DNA of 64,000 bases from Shewanella sp. NIFS-20-20 (GCF_019209865.1 NZ_JAHUTT010000010.1:1-64000); one strand, 5' to 3'. Counted from the stretch's first letter, positions 47,928 through 57,434 are shown. Notes: a model not told the origin generated them from the sequence alone. Numbers and translations: made by a program.

Positions 47928-49772
47928 ATGAGATCCCTAGCACTTATTTTGTTTCTTCTTTTATGTTGCTTAAGTGCGATCAGCTCTGCTGAAGATACTG
48001 AACAAAACCCATGGCTCGTTATTGAGATCCAAGGTGTTGATAAACCACTTCAACAAAATATCACCGCGCATATTGGTGCCTTACCTACCTCAGCAGTACA
48101 ACGCCGCGCCTTTTTATTCAACCTAGAAGACAATATCCATGCGGCTCTCGAATCCATGGGCTTTTATCATGGTCAAATCAAACAAACCCTCCAGCAACCG
48201 TCTGACGGACCATGGCGCTTGACCCTCGATGTGTCGCCGGGGGCGCCAACAGTGATCCTGTGGGTTGATATTAGGGTTCAAGGTGAAATGCTTGATGATT
48301 CGGCTTTTAATCAATGGCTCAATCAAATCAGCATCCGCCCAGGTCAACGCCTAAACCAAGGCAGTTATGAAGCGCTAAAATCTCAGTTATTAGGCCTATC
48401 CCTATCTCGCGGATATTTCGATGCAAAATATCAGCTGTCGCAGATCACGGTCAATCGCGATCTTAATATCGCCACCATCAGTTTATTTCTGGATTCTGGT
48501 GACAGGTTTCATATCGGCAACGTGACCTTTTCAGGCAGTGATTTGCGGCCCAAATTGTTGGAGCAAATGGTGCCTTTTGATGAAAATGCGCCCTATTCCA
48601 CCGCGCGAATGGGGGCTATCAACCGGGATTTGCTCGACAGTAATTATTTTTCAGGCATTCAAGTCGTGCCCGAAATAGAAAATACCAAAGATGGCATTAT
48701 CCCTGTCAGGGTTGAACTAACACCGAAACCTAACAACACCTTAAATTTAGGTTTCGGTGTGGATATTGGTAATTCTGCCAATAACAAATTTGCGCCGAGA
48801 GTCAGTGCCACTTGGAACACACCGCAAATTAACCGTTTAGGTCATTCGCAAACAACCACATTAGAATGGTCGCCTGATCGGCCAAAATTTTTAACGACCT
48901 ACAGTATTCCACTCAGTCACCCAGTGGATGATAAGCTTCAAATTAAGTTTGGCCTAACCCGCGATAAATATGGTGTTACCCAAGTCTTCGATTCGGCCAA
49001 GGCGGACTTTGTTAACACTGGCCAATTAGAATCCACCAAGCGCCAATTCGGTGTGATCCGTCAGCAAAAGCTCGCCAATAATTGGTTAGTGGGTTATTCC
49101 GTAGAGGCTATTAAAGAGTTCTATAATCAAGCCAGTGTTGATTATGACCCCACCTTTGTGTTGTTTGGTATTGGCGCGCAGCAAACCGTTCGCAGCGATA
49201 ATACCCTCGACCCCAAAAATGGATATTCTCAGACCTATTCTATCCAATACGCAGATCCATCATTAGGGTCGGCGATTCGGCTGATTCGATTACAAGCCGA
49301 TGGCATTTGGGTTCATACTTTTTTTAGCAAACATCGATTCGTTAGTCGCTTAAATCTTGGTATCGACTTGGCTAAAGATGACGAACTCGCTTTGGTACCG
49401 CCCTCGCTGCGTTATTTTGCCGGCGGCGATCAAAGCATTCGTGGTTACGGATACCAAGAATTAGGGCCATTTCTTGAATACACAGACAGTGAAGGCCGAC
49501 TCAATCGCGAGGTGTTTGGTGGCCGTTATCTGATCGTCGGCAGCCTAGAATACCAATACTATTTTACCCCAACATGGCGAGTCGCCGCCTTTGTGGATGC
49601 AGGAAATGCATTCGACAAAGATCAGTTTACTCCCATCGTTGCGGTTGGACCTGGGATTCATTGGATATCCCCTGTCGGCCCGATTAAGCTCGATATCGGC
49701 TTTGGCCTCAAAGCTAGTGAAACTCAAGATAGACCCTGGCGGATCCATTTGACGATGGGAACTGTGCTATGA
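47928..49772 (+). CDS. tamA: TamA, outer-membrane translocation and assembly module
   Basis: Omp85-family outer-membrane protein of 614 residues with a signal peptide (about 1-20). Three POTRA domains span about 30-270, and a 16-stranded beta-barrel follows. The barrel shows the RxGY-type element in RYFAGGDQSIRGYGYQELGP, the Omp85 lid-lock motif, and ends in an aromatic-poor strand WRIHLTMGTVL. With TamB it forms the TAM complex used for outer-membrane protein and lipid transport. The stop overlaps the tamB start (ATGA), as in other gammaproteobacteria. Confidence 0.94.
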   Translation: MRSLALILFLLLCCLSAISSAEDTEQNPWLVIEIQGVDKPLQQNITAHIGALPTSAVQRRAFLFNLEDNIHAALESMGFYHGQIKQTLQQPSDGPWRLTLDVSPGAPTVILWVDIRVQGEMLDDSAFNQWLNQISIRPGQRLNQGSYEALKSQLLGLSLSRGYFDAKYQLSQITVNRDLNIATISLFLDSGDRFHIGNVTFSGSDLRPKLLEQMVPFDENAPYSTARMGAINRDLLDSNYFSGIQVVPEIENTKDGIIPVRVELTPKPNNTLNLGFGVDIGNSANNKFAPRVSATWNTPQINRLGHSQTTTLEWSPDRPKFLTTYSIPLSHPVDDKLQIKFGLTRDKYGVTQVFDSAKADFVNTGQLESTKRQFGVIRQQKLANNWLVGYSVEAIKEFYNQASVDYDPTFVLFGIGAQQTVRSDNTLDPKNGYSQTYSIQYADPSLGSAIRLIRLQADGIWVHTFFSKHRFVSRLNLGIDLAKDDELALVPPSLRYFAGGDQSIRGYGYQELGPFLEYTDSEGRLNREVFGGRYLIVGSLEYQYYFTPTWRVAAFVDAGNAFDKDQFTPIVAVGPGIHWISPVGPIKLDIGFGLKASETQDRPWRIHLTMGTVL

Positions 49773-52700
49773 CCCATACGCCCAACACGCCGCCAACTGA
49801 CACCCCTGCGCCACCTAAGCGGCGTGGATGGCGCTGGCTGCGCCATACGCTCAGAGTCGTCATTTATTTACCTTTACTATTGCTTATCTTGATTGCATTA
49901 TTAATCGGCACGCCATTTGGTAGCCGAATAAGCGTCATGTTAGCCAATAGCTTAGTGCCAGATCTTGAGGTTGAATATCACAGTGGCCACCTCAATCAAG
50001 AGCTCACCTTAACCCATGCCAACTGGCAAATGTCAGGAATACAAGTCGCTACGCAAATGCTTAGCCTTAACTGGGATCCTTTGTGTTTGCTCAGTCGTCA
50101 GGTGTGCGTTAACAACCTTAGTGCTGGCGCTATCACTGTCGATATTGATACCGATAACATCCCCAGTAACAGCACTTATCAAGCGCCCACGCCGGCACCC
50201 GCCGATGCCCTATTTATTTTACCCTTGAGTATCAATCTTAACGCCAGCACACTTAATCAGGTGAAGGTGCGAGTTAATGACATGCACTTTACGACTCACC
50301 GCCTCGAGTTATCAGCGTTATGGCCAAGTAATATACTCAATGTCAATCGTCTAATCGCCGATGGCCTTGAAGTGATCATCCCATCAGCCACTGACGCCAA
50401 TAGCAGCTCACCAAGCCAAGCCGCAGCAGTGACTTCACCTTGGCCATTAGCCAACTTACCCAAGATTTTTAATCCGGTCGCGGTTAACGTAGATGATTTG
50501 AGCATCCACAATGCCAAGCTACAACTGGGTGACAGGCAAGACGTGTTTAGTCAAATTGAGTTGATTGGTAGTTTTCGTGGCAGCCGTTTAAACGTCGATA
50601 AACTGGATGTTCACCACACCTATGGACACACAAGCCTTAATGGCCACATGGACTTTTCTGGACGTTGGCCACTTAATTATCAGGCGACACTAACGACAGA
50701 ACCACATTCCCTGTTGCCTGAAATGCCTAGCTTACAAGCGGATTTGAGTATCGAAGGAGACTTTAGTCAACTGAATACCGCGGTGACTGTCGCTGGCAAA
50801 CTTGCGGCCGAACTGACTGGGACGATTAATTTACAACAGCCCAGCCTGCCTTTTACTGCCCATGGGCAACGAATCAACCTCTATTGGCCATTTGATGCTC
50901 CCTTGTATCGAGTCACCGATGGCGCTATCCAAGCCAGTGGCACCCTGTTGCAGCAATTGGCCAGTGTTTCTGGATTTATTGATAGTCCTTATAGCCAAAA
51001 GCTGGCGTTTGCTGCCAATGTCAATCATCATGATCAACGCCTACAGGTTAATCAACTCAGTCTGTTACAAGACAACACCAGTGTGCATGTCAGTGGCCGC
51101 TTAGATTACCAAGACGCAGTGCGTTGGGATGCGAGCCTCGCAATTGATGAGTTAGATCCCGCTCGCCTATCCTTACCGCTAGACACCCCCTTACCCCAAG
51201 GCAACCTCTCCTTGTCTGTCGACACGACAGGCAAATACACAGCGGATATGTGGCAGGTAAGCCTTAACAATACCAAGATAGAAGGCACATTAAACCAAGA
51301 AGTTGTCAGTGCTGCCGGTGATCTAGCGGTTAACAGTAATTACTTTGTTACTGCGGATAACTTTTCACTCAAAGCCTTAGATTCTGAGTTAACCCTGGAC
51401 GGTAAGTTAGCCGAGCAATGGCGCCTAAATGCCGTGGTGGATATTCCGGATATATCCAATTGGACCAAGGAGGCTCAAGGGAATTTGCACATTAATGTTG
51501 TCCTTGCAGGTAGCGATGCGGAGCCAACACTGGCGGCAACGGCGACGCTCAAAGATGGCCAGTATTTGTCTGATACACTTAAGCAATTAAGCTTAAGCCT
51601 CAGCGCCGATCTTAAGCAATTACAGCAATACTCACTATTCATAGACGCTGAGCAGGCTAACATCGCCAACGTAAAAGTCACCCAAGTTTCACTACACAGT
51701 CAAGGCAACATTCAACAGCAAGCCACTCGCTTTTTGCTACGAGGGCCGGCAGAAATAGACTCTGAAATCAGCAGCCAGTTTGATAAAACCACTCAAGACA
51801 TCACAGGGCAAATGACCCAACTGAATGCCAGCACCCCCTTGGGCAAATGGCAGCTCGATAACCCGGTCAATGTTCATTGGTCGCAGACAAAACTGTTCGG
51901 CACATTCAGTCCCTTGTGCCTTAAACAAGCTGATAATCAATTTTGTTTGAGTACCGAGACGGGGGTCGGCCGCCAAGGCGATGCTCAGCTAAGTTTTAGT
52001 GGGACACCGGGTCAAGTCATCGCCCCGCTTTTACCGCCAGGTCTGCATTGGCAAGGTTTAGCCAGAATGGCGGCTGACGCTAAATGGTCAGCCACCACCA
52101 AACCGACGGCGCAACTCGTGGTGCAATTACCCGAAGGGCAATTGATAATCAGCCGCCAAAATGAGCCCAATGTTGAAGTCCCTTATCAAAATGTCGAGCT
52201 CTACAGCCAACTCAATGAGCATTTTTTAAGCGCCACCCTTAGTGCCAAGGCTGGCAAACAAATGACCGTCGACAGTGCCATCAAAATAGCCGTGACACCG
52301 GATCGTAGCCTTACGGGACATATCGATATTAACCATGGCAATTTGTCGACTTGGCTGCCCTTTATTCCACAATTAGCCGTGTTAAGTGGAAAAGTGGCCA
52401 GTAGTATTGAGATTGGCGGCAGTCTGCCACAGCCGCTCATCACAGGTGACTTAACCATTACTGATGGTGCCATCGCCAGCAATGCCAACCCGACCTTAAT
52501 TAACAATCTCGACTTTAACGCCAATTTCGAGCGGCAAATGGTCAACACCCGCGCCACTTGGCAAATGGGTAAAGGCGCTGGCAAGCTCGATGGAACCGTC
52601 GATTGGTCCAGTGGCAGTCCTTTAGGGCTCGTGAATATTACTGGGGAAAAACTCGATGTTATCGCCCCGCCGTTAGCTATTTTACAAGTCTCGCCGCAGC

Positions 52701-53587
52701 TAACATTGGAAGTGAATCCCACCAATATTTACCTCAAAGGTAAGGTGATCATTCCTACAGGGGAGATCACCATAGTGCAATTGGCAGCCGGCGGTATTCC
52801 ATTATCCAGTGATGTGGTCTTTTATGACTCAACCTCAGCACTGCAACAACAGGCTACGCCGTTTCCATTCAGTACCGACTTAATCATTCAAGTGGATCCC
52901 GCCGTGCGTATTCAAGGTTTAGGTCTAAAAGGAAACCTCAGCGGGAACCTCAATTTACAACAACAAATTAATCGCCCGCCATTTTTATTCGGCGAAGTAA
53001 AAGTACTAAATGGTACCTATCGATTTTTAGGACAAACGCTGCAAATAAGTGTGGGGGACTTACAATTTGCCGGCCCACCTGACGTTCCTAACCTCAATAT
53101 TGAAGCTGTTAAAGTGATTAAGGCGGAGGATGTCACCGCAGGGGTGAGGATCACCGGCACCGCAAAAAAACCTGTGGTGACGCTCTTTTCCAATCCACCC
53201 AAAGAACAGGCTGAAATTCTGTCTTACATCATTAAAGGCAGCGGTTTTTCTGCCACGGATAGCGGTAATGATGCCTTGATGATGGGCGCAGCGTTAGCCT
53301 TAGGCAATCAATTAGGTGGCGGTGCAATCTCTGAAATTGGCAATACTGCCAGTAGTTTAATTGAAAAGTTTGGCTTTAATAATGTCCAGCTCGATACCAA
53401 TGATGATGGCCAAGTGGCGATTAGCGGTTATATCGGTGAACGGCTGATGGTCAAATATGGGATTGGGGTATTTAATCCCGGCTATGAACTGACCGTTCGT
53501 TACTACTTGCTCAGTAGACTCTACCTTGAAACGGTGTCGGGAACCTTAGGCCAGTCACTCGATATCTATTACAGTTTTGACTTCTAG
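49769..53587 (+). CDS. tamB: TamB, inner-membrane translocation and assembly module
   Basis: Protein of 1272 residues (E. coli 1259) with one N-terminal membrane anchor (about 30-52) and a very long periplasmic beta-taco of AsmA-like repeats. The C-terminal DUF490 domain (about 930-1272) includes LYLKGKVIIPTGEITI-like and RFLGQTLQISVGDLQFAGPPDVPNL segments and ends in LDIYYSFDF. It bridges the periplasm to TamA and is thought to conduct phospholipids. The first residues are unusually proline-rich. A strong terminator follows. Confidence 0.93.
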   Translation: MTHTPNTPPTDTPAPPKRRGWRWLRHTLRVVIYLPLLLLILIALLIGTPFGSRISVMLANSLVPDLEVEYHSGHLNQELTLTHANWQMSGIQVATQMLSLNWDPLCLLSRQVCVNNLSAGAITVDIDTDNIPSNSTYQAPTPAPADALFILPLSINLNASTLNQVKVRVNDMHFTTHRLELSALWPSNILNVNRLIADGLEVIIPSATDANSSSPSQAAAVTSPWPLANLPKIFNPVAVNVDDLSIHNAKLQLGDRQDVFSQIELIGSFRGSRLNVDKLDVHHTYGHTSLNGHMDFSGRWPLNYQATLTTEPHSLLPEMPSLQADLSIEGDFSQLNTAVTVAGKLAAELTGTINLQQPSLPFTAHGQRINLYWPFDAPLYRVTDGAIQASGTLLQQLASVSGFIDSPYSQKLAFAANVNHHDQRLQVNQLSLLQDNTSVHVSGRLDYQDAVRWDASLAIDELDPARLSLPLDTPLPQGNLSLSVDTTGKYTADMWQVSLNNTKIEGTLNQEVVSAAGDLAVNSNYFVTADNFSLKALDSELTLDGKLAEQWRLNAVVDIPDISNWTKEAQGNLHINVVLAGSDAEPTLAATATLKDGQYLSDTLKQLSLSLSADLKQLQQYSLFIDAEQANIANVKVTQVSLHSQGNIQQQATRFLLRGPAEIDSEISSQFDKTTQDITGQMTQLNASTPLGKWQLDNPVNVHWSQTKLFGTFSPLCLKQADNQFCLSTETGVGRQGDAQLSFSGTPGQVIAPLLPPGLHWQGLARMAADAKWSATTKPTAQLVVQLPEGQLIISRQNEPNVEVPYQNVELYSQLNEHFLSATLSAKAGKQMTVDSAIKIAVTPDRSLTGHIDINHGNLSTWLPFIPQLAVLSGKVASSIEIGGSLPQPLITGDLTITDGAIASNANPTLINNLDFNANFERQMVNTRATWQMGKGAGKLDGTVDWSSGSPLGLVNITGEKLDVIAPPLAILQVSPQLTLEVNPTNIYLKGKVIIPTGEITIVQLAAGGIPLSSDVVFYDSTSALQQQATPFPFSTDLIIQVDPAVRIQGLGLKGNLSGNLNLQQQINRPPFLFGEVKVLNGTYRFLGQTLQISVGDLQFAGPPDVPNLNIEAVKVIKAEDVTAGVRITGTAKKPVVTLFSNPPKEQAEILSYIIKGSGFSATDSGNDALMMGAALALGNQLGGGAISEIGNTASSLIEKFGFNNVQLDTNDDGQVAISGYIGERLMVKYGIGVFNPGYELTVRYYLLSRLYLETVSGTLGQSLDIYYSFDF

Positions 53588-53604
53588 AGACAATGTTAGC
53601 CAAT

Positions 53605-53633
53605 AAAAAAAGCGCCAATAGGCGCTTTTTTTA
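53605..53633. terminator. Bidirectional terminator between tamB and rplY
   Basis: A GCGCC/GGCGC stem with a 4-nt loop is flanked by an A-run and a T-run, usable by tamB and by the convergent rplY. Confidence 0.9.
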
Positions 53634-53652
53634 TATTGAATCAAGGTCGCAA

Positions 53653-53940
53653 TTAAGCGAATTTGAAGTCAACGTGTTCGATCATTGGCTTGAATACGTG
53701 ACGTTGCATGTCTTGTACACGTACTTGAACTTCTTTACCTTCCAGAACGATAGTCAGTTCTTCAGTGTAGAAGCCTTCATCAGCTTGAGCGTTGATGATA
53801 TCTTTGTGAGCGAAAACGATAGCGATCGCTTCACGACCAGGACCGTAAATAACGCCTGGAACTTGACCAGCGTGACGCAGGCGGCGGCTCGAACCTTTCC
53901 CTATTTCAGTACGGGTCTGTGCTTGGATAGTGTAAGACAT
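53653..53940 (-). CDS. rplY: 50S ribosomal protein L25
   Basis: 5S rRNA-binding protein of the large subunit; 95 residues, the short single-domain form as in E. coli (94). Conserved elements are [25 protein letters not shown] and the final [16 protein letters not shown] use the ATG at 53940, which begins MSYTIQAQ; an upstream in-frame start at 53991 would run through the leader hairpin. No strong Shine-Dalgarno is present, only GTGAG, and the leader carries a perfect hairpin, which together suggest control at translation. Confidence 0.95.
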   Translation of the reverse strand: MSYTIQAQTRTEIGKGSSRRLRHAGQVPGVIYGPGREAIAIVFAHKDIINAQADEGFYTEELTIVLEGKEVQVRVQDMQRHVFKPMIEHVDFKFA

Positions 53941-53973
53941 AAGTTTCTCACTTAAAAAATAAATAGATAACGT

Positions 53974-53998
53974 GTCAGTATTTTCGACCAATACTGAC
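53974..53998 (-). promoter_or_regulatory. rplY leader hairpin
   Basis: A 9-bp perfect stem (GTCAGTATT/AATACTGAC) with a 7-nt loop lies 34 nt upstream of the rplY ATG, inside the predicted leader. In E. coli, rplY translation is reported to be repressed by L25 itself through its leader. A similar element here is plausible but inferred. Confidence 0.5.
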
Positions 53999-54017
53999 TC
54001 AAATAAAGCGCACGGAT

Positions 54018-54045
54018 ATTATCACGTTACTCAGTCCAAGCACAA
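54018..54045 (-). promoter_or_regulatory. Candidate rplY promoter
   Basis: On the minus strand, TTGTGC and GATAAT are separated by 16 bp. Transcription would start about 70 nt before the rplY ATG, placing the hairpin in the leader. Assigned by eye. Confidence 0.4.
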
Positions 54046-54062
54046 GCAATAAACGGCGTCAG

Positions 54063-54611
54063 TTACCAAGAACGAACTGGACCGCAATCAACATGCACAA
54101 AACCCGAGCGGGGGTAATAGCCGACCCCACCCAGGCGTAATTCTTTAGCCGCATCGCGGATATCACTTAATGGGGTTCCCGGTATTGCTAAATCGATGGC
54201 CATCCCTTTGGTATGATAGCTATGCTTTGCAACACCACTGCTTTTGGCAGCCAACATATTATTGGTTTTCAGCGAGCGATATCCCGAAATAATTTGGATT
54301 TGTTGGTCGGTCTCCAACGTCATTCGTAAGCGGAACAATAGATCATATAAGCGCTGATCCATGGCCATCACATCATTGGTTCGATGATCACGTAACAAGT
54401 GATTAAATCGCTGAATGACGTTTGACTGATAATCACCATTGGCCCAATAGTGACCAACATCATGTTCCCCAGTATGTAAATTCATCAAACTTAATGTTCT
54501 CACATCGGTAGTAGAACGGCTTGCAAGCACTTTAGAGGGTATGGCGCAAGCCAACGCTGCACCACCCATACCGAGTAAAAACTTTCTTCTTTTAATGCAA
54601 AAACCAGTCAA
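54063..54611 (-). CDS. YcbK-like M15/DUF882 peptidase, Tat-exported
   Basis: Protein of 182 residues. A Tat signal (IKRRKFLLGMGG, about residues 6-17) with cleavage near KVLAS sends it folded to the periplasm. The DUF882/peptidase M15 domain follows, with zinc-site motifs SGYRSLKTN, SYHTKGMAIDLAI (H..D) and FVHVDCG (HxD...). E. coli MepK (YcbK) is the closest family member; it cleaves 3-3 cross-links in peptidoglycan. The adjacent YcbB-like gene makes such cross-links, which agrees with the assignment. Same gene order as E. coli ycbB-ycbK. Confidence 0.9.
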   Translation of the reverse strand: MTGFCIKRRKFLLGMGGAALACAIPSKVLASRSTTDVRTLSLMNLHTGEHDVGHYWANGDYQSNVIQRFNHLLRDHRTNDVMAMDQRLYDLLFRLRMTLETDQQIQIISGYRSLKTNNMLAAKSSGVAKHSYHTKGMAIDLAIPGTPLSDIRDAAKELRLGGVGYYPRSGFVHVDCGPVRSW

Positions 54612-54720
54612 TTCTTAACTCCCCAAAACACAAGATTGGCGAAGAAAGTATCGATTATCTGGGCTAATATCAAGTTTTACGCAGAATAAAATTTCAATAA
54701 AAGTGGCATTTACAACACTA

Positions 54721-56184
54721 TCAACGGTTTAGGTTGAATTTTAACCGGCCAACAATTTGTTCTACGTCATCATTTTGTTTGTGATAAATATCACCACGAA
54801 ATTGTGACAATGAAGGTCCGTCCATCCAAGCAGTCCAATACACTAGATGTACGGGCACCGTTTGATTAAAACTAAACCATTGTGTCTCTTGGGCCGAGGT
54901 TCTGCTCATTCTGTTCCACTGTTTCTTATCAATCACAAATTGATTCGCCATCCATTGCGCCAATTCATCAATTTTCTCGACCCGAATGCAACCAGAAGAT
55001 AAGGCTCGCATCGATTCGTCAAACAAGTGTTTATCTGGGGTATCGTGTAAATACACATTAAAGCCATTATTAAAGTACAACTTATACTTACCTAACGCAT
55101 TGCCCTCACCGGCACGTTGTACCAATAAGTAGGGAAAACGCCCATTCGCTAGTGTTTGCCAAGCTTGCTCGTCAAAGATCAATTGGCTGCCATCGACATC
55201 AAACACATCAAAATGATGCCGTTTTAAATAACTGCCATCTTTACGGATCTTGGGTAATAAATCTTTACGTAAGATCCCTCTTGGTACCCGCCACGTTGGA
55301 TTAAGCACAATATTTGAAACTTGACTACTGAGCTCTGGGGTCTGCCGACTGCTGCGCCCAACAATGACTCGAGACTGTAACCTAGGTTTGCCATCTTCAA
55401 TGAGCACTAATTCAAAGGCAGGGATATTAATCAGCAAATATGTGGCTTGTAATTGTTGCTGGTAACGTGTTTTGAGCACAAAGTTAGAAGCCAATAACCG
55501 CGCACGACGATAAGGGGTTTTATTGAGCCACATGAGAGTATTGGGGCCAATAATGCCATCATCCTTCAGCCCATGGCGGCGCTGAAAACGGCGGATGTCA
55601 TCCACTAATTCAGGGCGATAGTGCAAACTGGTTACGTCTCCGCTGTTACTGTCCCCAAGTAGAGTTAATCTTTTTGCTATCAATGGGATACTTTGATGCA
55701 GATCATCCGGTTCAATCAGTCCTTGAAACTCAATATTAGCCCAATCACCTTGTGCATCGAGCCAAAGTAAATGGCGAATACGGTTAATCACCCATAAATA
55801 ATCTTCAACCCTAGGCTCTAGCGCAATAGCTTGGGCTAACAAAGAGGCTGATGATGGCAGAGGCTCACCTTGCTGCCAAAATTGCACAAAGCGTTGTAAT
55901 AATGCAGGTGCGGCATCCAGTACACGTTGATCGATATTCGAGCTAAGAGTCGAGAGTTCCGATCGCCACTCATTAGGATCGTTGGCTAGCGCCAATAAGG
56001 TGACATGATTGAGTAAGATAGTGCGTAATAAATCCACTGGCGCAATTTGGCCAGTATCAGCCGTTATAATCTGCTCTGGCTCAGTACTGTGAGCTTGTGG
56101 TAGCCAACTCGCTAATAAAAGTACGATCAGCCATAGCGATCGCCACCGTTTGTTTTGATTTGTCCGACCAATAACTACCAGCAT
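54721..56184 (-). CDS. YcbB-type L,D-transpeptidase
   Basis: Periplasmic enzyme of 487 residues that forms 3-3 (mDap-mDap) cross-links in peptidoglycan. A signal-anchor or signal peptide (hydrophobic LWLIVLLLASWLP, about 16-28) is followed by a substrate-binding region, a PG_binding_1 domain (LVDDIRRFQRRHGLKDDGIIG) and the YkuD catalytic domain. The active-site pattern is HDTPDKHLF, then ALSSGCIRVEK with the nucleophile cysteine. The start is uncertain: ATG 56184 gives a normal signal peptide, while a TTG at 56235 would add a second hydrophobic stretch. E. coli LdtD is the likely orthologue. Confidence 0.9.
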   Translation of the reverse strand: MLVVIGRTNQNKRWRSLWLIVLLLASWLPQAHSTEPEQIITADTGQIAPVDLLRTILLNHVTLLALANDPNEWRSELSTLSSNIDQRVLDAAPALLQRFVQFWQQGEPLPSSASLLAQAIALEPRVEDYLWVINRIRHLLWLDAQGDWANIEFQGLIEPDDLHQSIPLIAKRLTLLGDSNSGDVTSLHYRPELVDDIRRFQRRHGLKDDGIIGPNTLMWLNKTPYRRARLLASNFVLKTRYQQQLQATYLLINIPAFELVLIEDGKPRLQSRVIVGRSSRQTPELSSQVSNIVLNPTWRVPRGILRKDLLPKIRKDGSYLKRHHFDVFDVDGSQLIFDEQAWQTLANGRFPYLLVQRAGEGNALGKYKLYFNNGFNVYLHDTPDKHLFDESMRALSSGCIRVEKIDELAQWMANQFVIDKKQWNRMSRTSAQETQWFSFNQTVPVHLVYWTAWMDGPSLSQFRGDIYHKQNDDVEQIVGRLKFNLNR

Positions 56185-56433
56185 ACAAGCAATACCCACC
56201 ACTCTTGTCCACAACAGGTTAATCAAGTATGGCAAATATTAGTTTGAGTGAAAGGCAGTCGCAGACATAAATGCCGTCGTGCCAAGCGGTCGCTACATGC
56301 TTTTCACTATCGCTCAGCCTTAGAGCAACATGTGCTGAAAACAACCGCAAACACTGACTTGAAATAGCTGAAGCACTGGAGTGTCAGTTAAGTCACTGGT
56401 ATATACATAACAAATTTTCTTATGCTCATCACA

Positions 56434-56709
56434 ATGAATAAAACTGAACTCAGTAAGATCATGGCCACCGCTCAATCTTGCACACAAGCGCAAGCCAAAA
56501 CACAAGTTGCCAGCATTTTAGCCGTTATTCAGCAAGCATTGATGGAAGGCGAAAAAGTCTACATTCCGTCATTTGGTACCTTTGAATTACGCTACTTTTT
56601 GCCTAAACAAGGTCGACATCCCCAAACTGGCGCGATTATCGAGATTGCCGGTGCCAATCAGCCAAGCTTTAAACCCGCACCCGCATTGAAGATGTTGGTC
56701 AACAGCTAA
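56434..56709 (+). CDS. HU-family DNA-binding protein
   Basis: Histone-like protein of 91 residues. The N-terminus MNKTEL matches HU, and the DNA-binding arm shows GTFELRYFLPKQGRHPQTGAIIEIAGANQPSFKPAPALK, with the proline at the arm tip region (NQP). It differs from canonical HupA/HupB in helix 1-2 (AQSCTQAQAKTQ, with a cysteine), so it is probably a divergent HU paralogue rather than one of the main pair. The start is chosen by family alignment; an in-frame ATG lies 12 nt upstream, and neither has a clear Shine-Dalgarno. Confidence 0.85.
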   Translation: MNKTELSKIMATAQSCTQAQAKTQVASILAVIQQALMEGEKVYIPSFGTFELRYFLPKQGRHPQTGAIIEIAGANQPSFKPAPALKMLVNS

Positions 56710-57084
56710 TCGTTACCTCTTTTTGTGTCGGAGCAGGGATGCTCGCACGATATCATCAGCGGCATACCGCTCACTCAGCCATACTGCTTAATTTCAAAAC
56801 ACGCCTCCCTTGCTCATTGGTATGCGGCCTCTTAAGTAACTAAGGACGTTTCCTCCTTTGCGAACTCCTTGCTGACACGCTAGATCAACACTTAAGCAAT
56901 ACTTAAGCAATGATAAATATAGGTCTTGAGGTCTTGAGGTCTTGAGGTCTTGAGGTCTTGAGGTGTGGTCTAAGCATCGCGGCAGGTATATAGCAAACAT
57001 AGCTTAGGCCAAAGGCTGGGGAGACTTATCAGCGTAAACGCGCACAACATTGACGCCTATGTTGTGATGTATCAAACGACAGAT
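56710..57084. other. Intergenic region between the HU gene and the tRNA cluster
   Basis: The 375 bp hold no gene I can support. They contain an 11-nt direct repeat (two copies of ACTTAAGCAAT at 56890-56911) followed closely by a tandem octamer array (56922-56961). No terminator for the HU-like gene is obvious. Confidence 0.5.
56922..56961. repeat. Tandem octamer repeat, five copies of GGTCTTGA
   Basis: Five exact head-to-tail copies of an 8-nt unit, followed by a partial GGT. Such arrays can change length by replication slippage. It is not inside a gene, so it would act, if at all, on transcription or RNA structure. Confidence 0.95.
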
Positions 57085-57123
57085 AAACAAAAGCCCCAAC
57101 ATTGCTGTTGAGGCTTTTGTTTC
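57085..57123 (-). terminator. Terminator of the Gly-Cys-Leu-Leu tRNA cluster
   Basis: On the minus strand, AACAAAAGCC pairs with GGCTTTTGTT around a TCAACA/TGTTGG inner stem, ending in T-rich sequence. It starts 9 nt past the last tRNA. Confidence 0.85.
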
Positions 57124-57132
57124 ATCTAAAGA

Positions 57133-57218
57133 TGGTACCCGAGGCCAGACTTGAACTGGCACGCTTATTCAGCGAGGGATTTTAAATCCCTTGTGTCTAC
57201 CGATTCCACCACTCGGGC
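57133..57218 (-). tRNA. tRNA-Leu (anticodon TAA), copy 2
   Basis: Type II tRNA of 86 nt including the encoded CCA, with a short extra variable arm. The anticodon stem GGGAT/ATCCC frames TAA. It is identical to the copy 88 bp upstream. Confidence 0.95.
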
Positions 57219-57306
57219 AAAGTGTCAGACGCATGTTAAAACAGTGCGTATGAACTTTATTGTTATTAAACGTTTCAGTTTAATTCACGAACTACTCGCT
57301 CTAATA

Positions 57307-57392
57307 TGGTACCCGAGGCCAGACTTGAACTGGCACGCTTATTCAGCGAGGGATTTTAAATCCCTTGTGTCTACCGATTCCACCACTCGGGC
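57307..57392 (-). tRNA. tRNA-Leu (anticodon TAA), copy 1
   Basis: Same 86-nt sequence as the second copy, CCA encoded. It follows tRNA-Cys on the same strand and is transcribed with it. Confidence 0.95.
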
Positions 57393-57434
57393 ATTTGTAA
57401 ATGCACGCCTTAAGGCATCCACTTTCAAATATTG

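Noticed and set aside
52201-52725. A 174-codon frame antisense to tamB
   Set aside because: It lies wholly inside tamB in a repetitive beta-strand region and has no family features.
56922-56961. CRISPR array
   Set aside because: The octamer copies are contiguous, with no spacers, and no cas gene is nearby.
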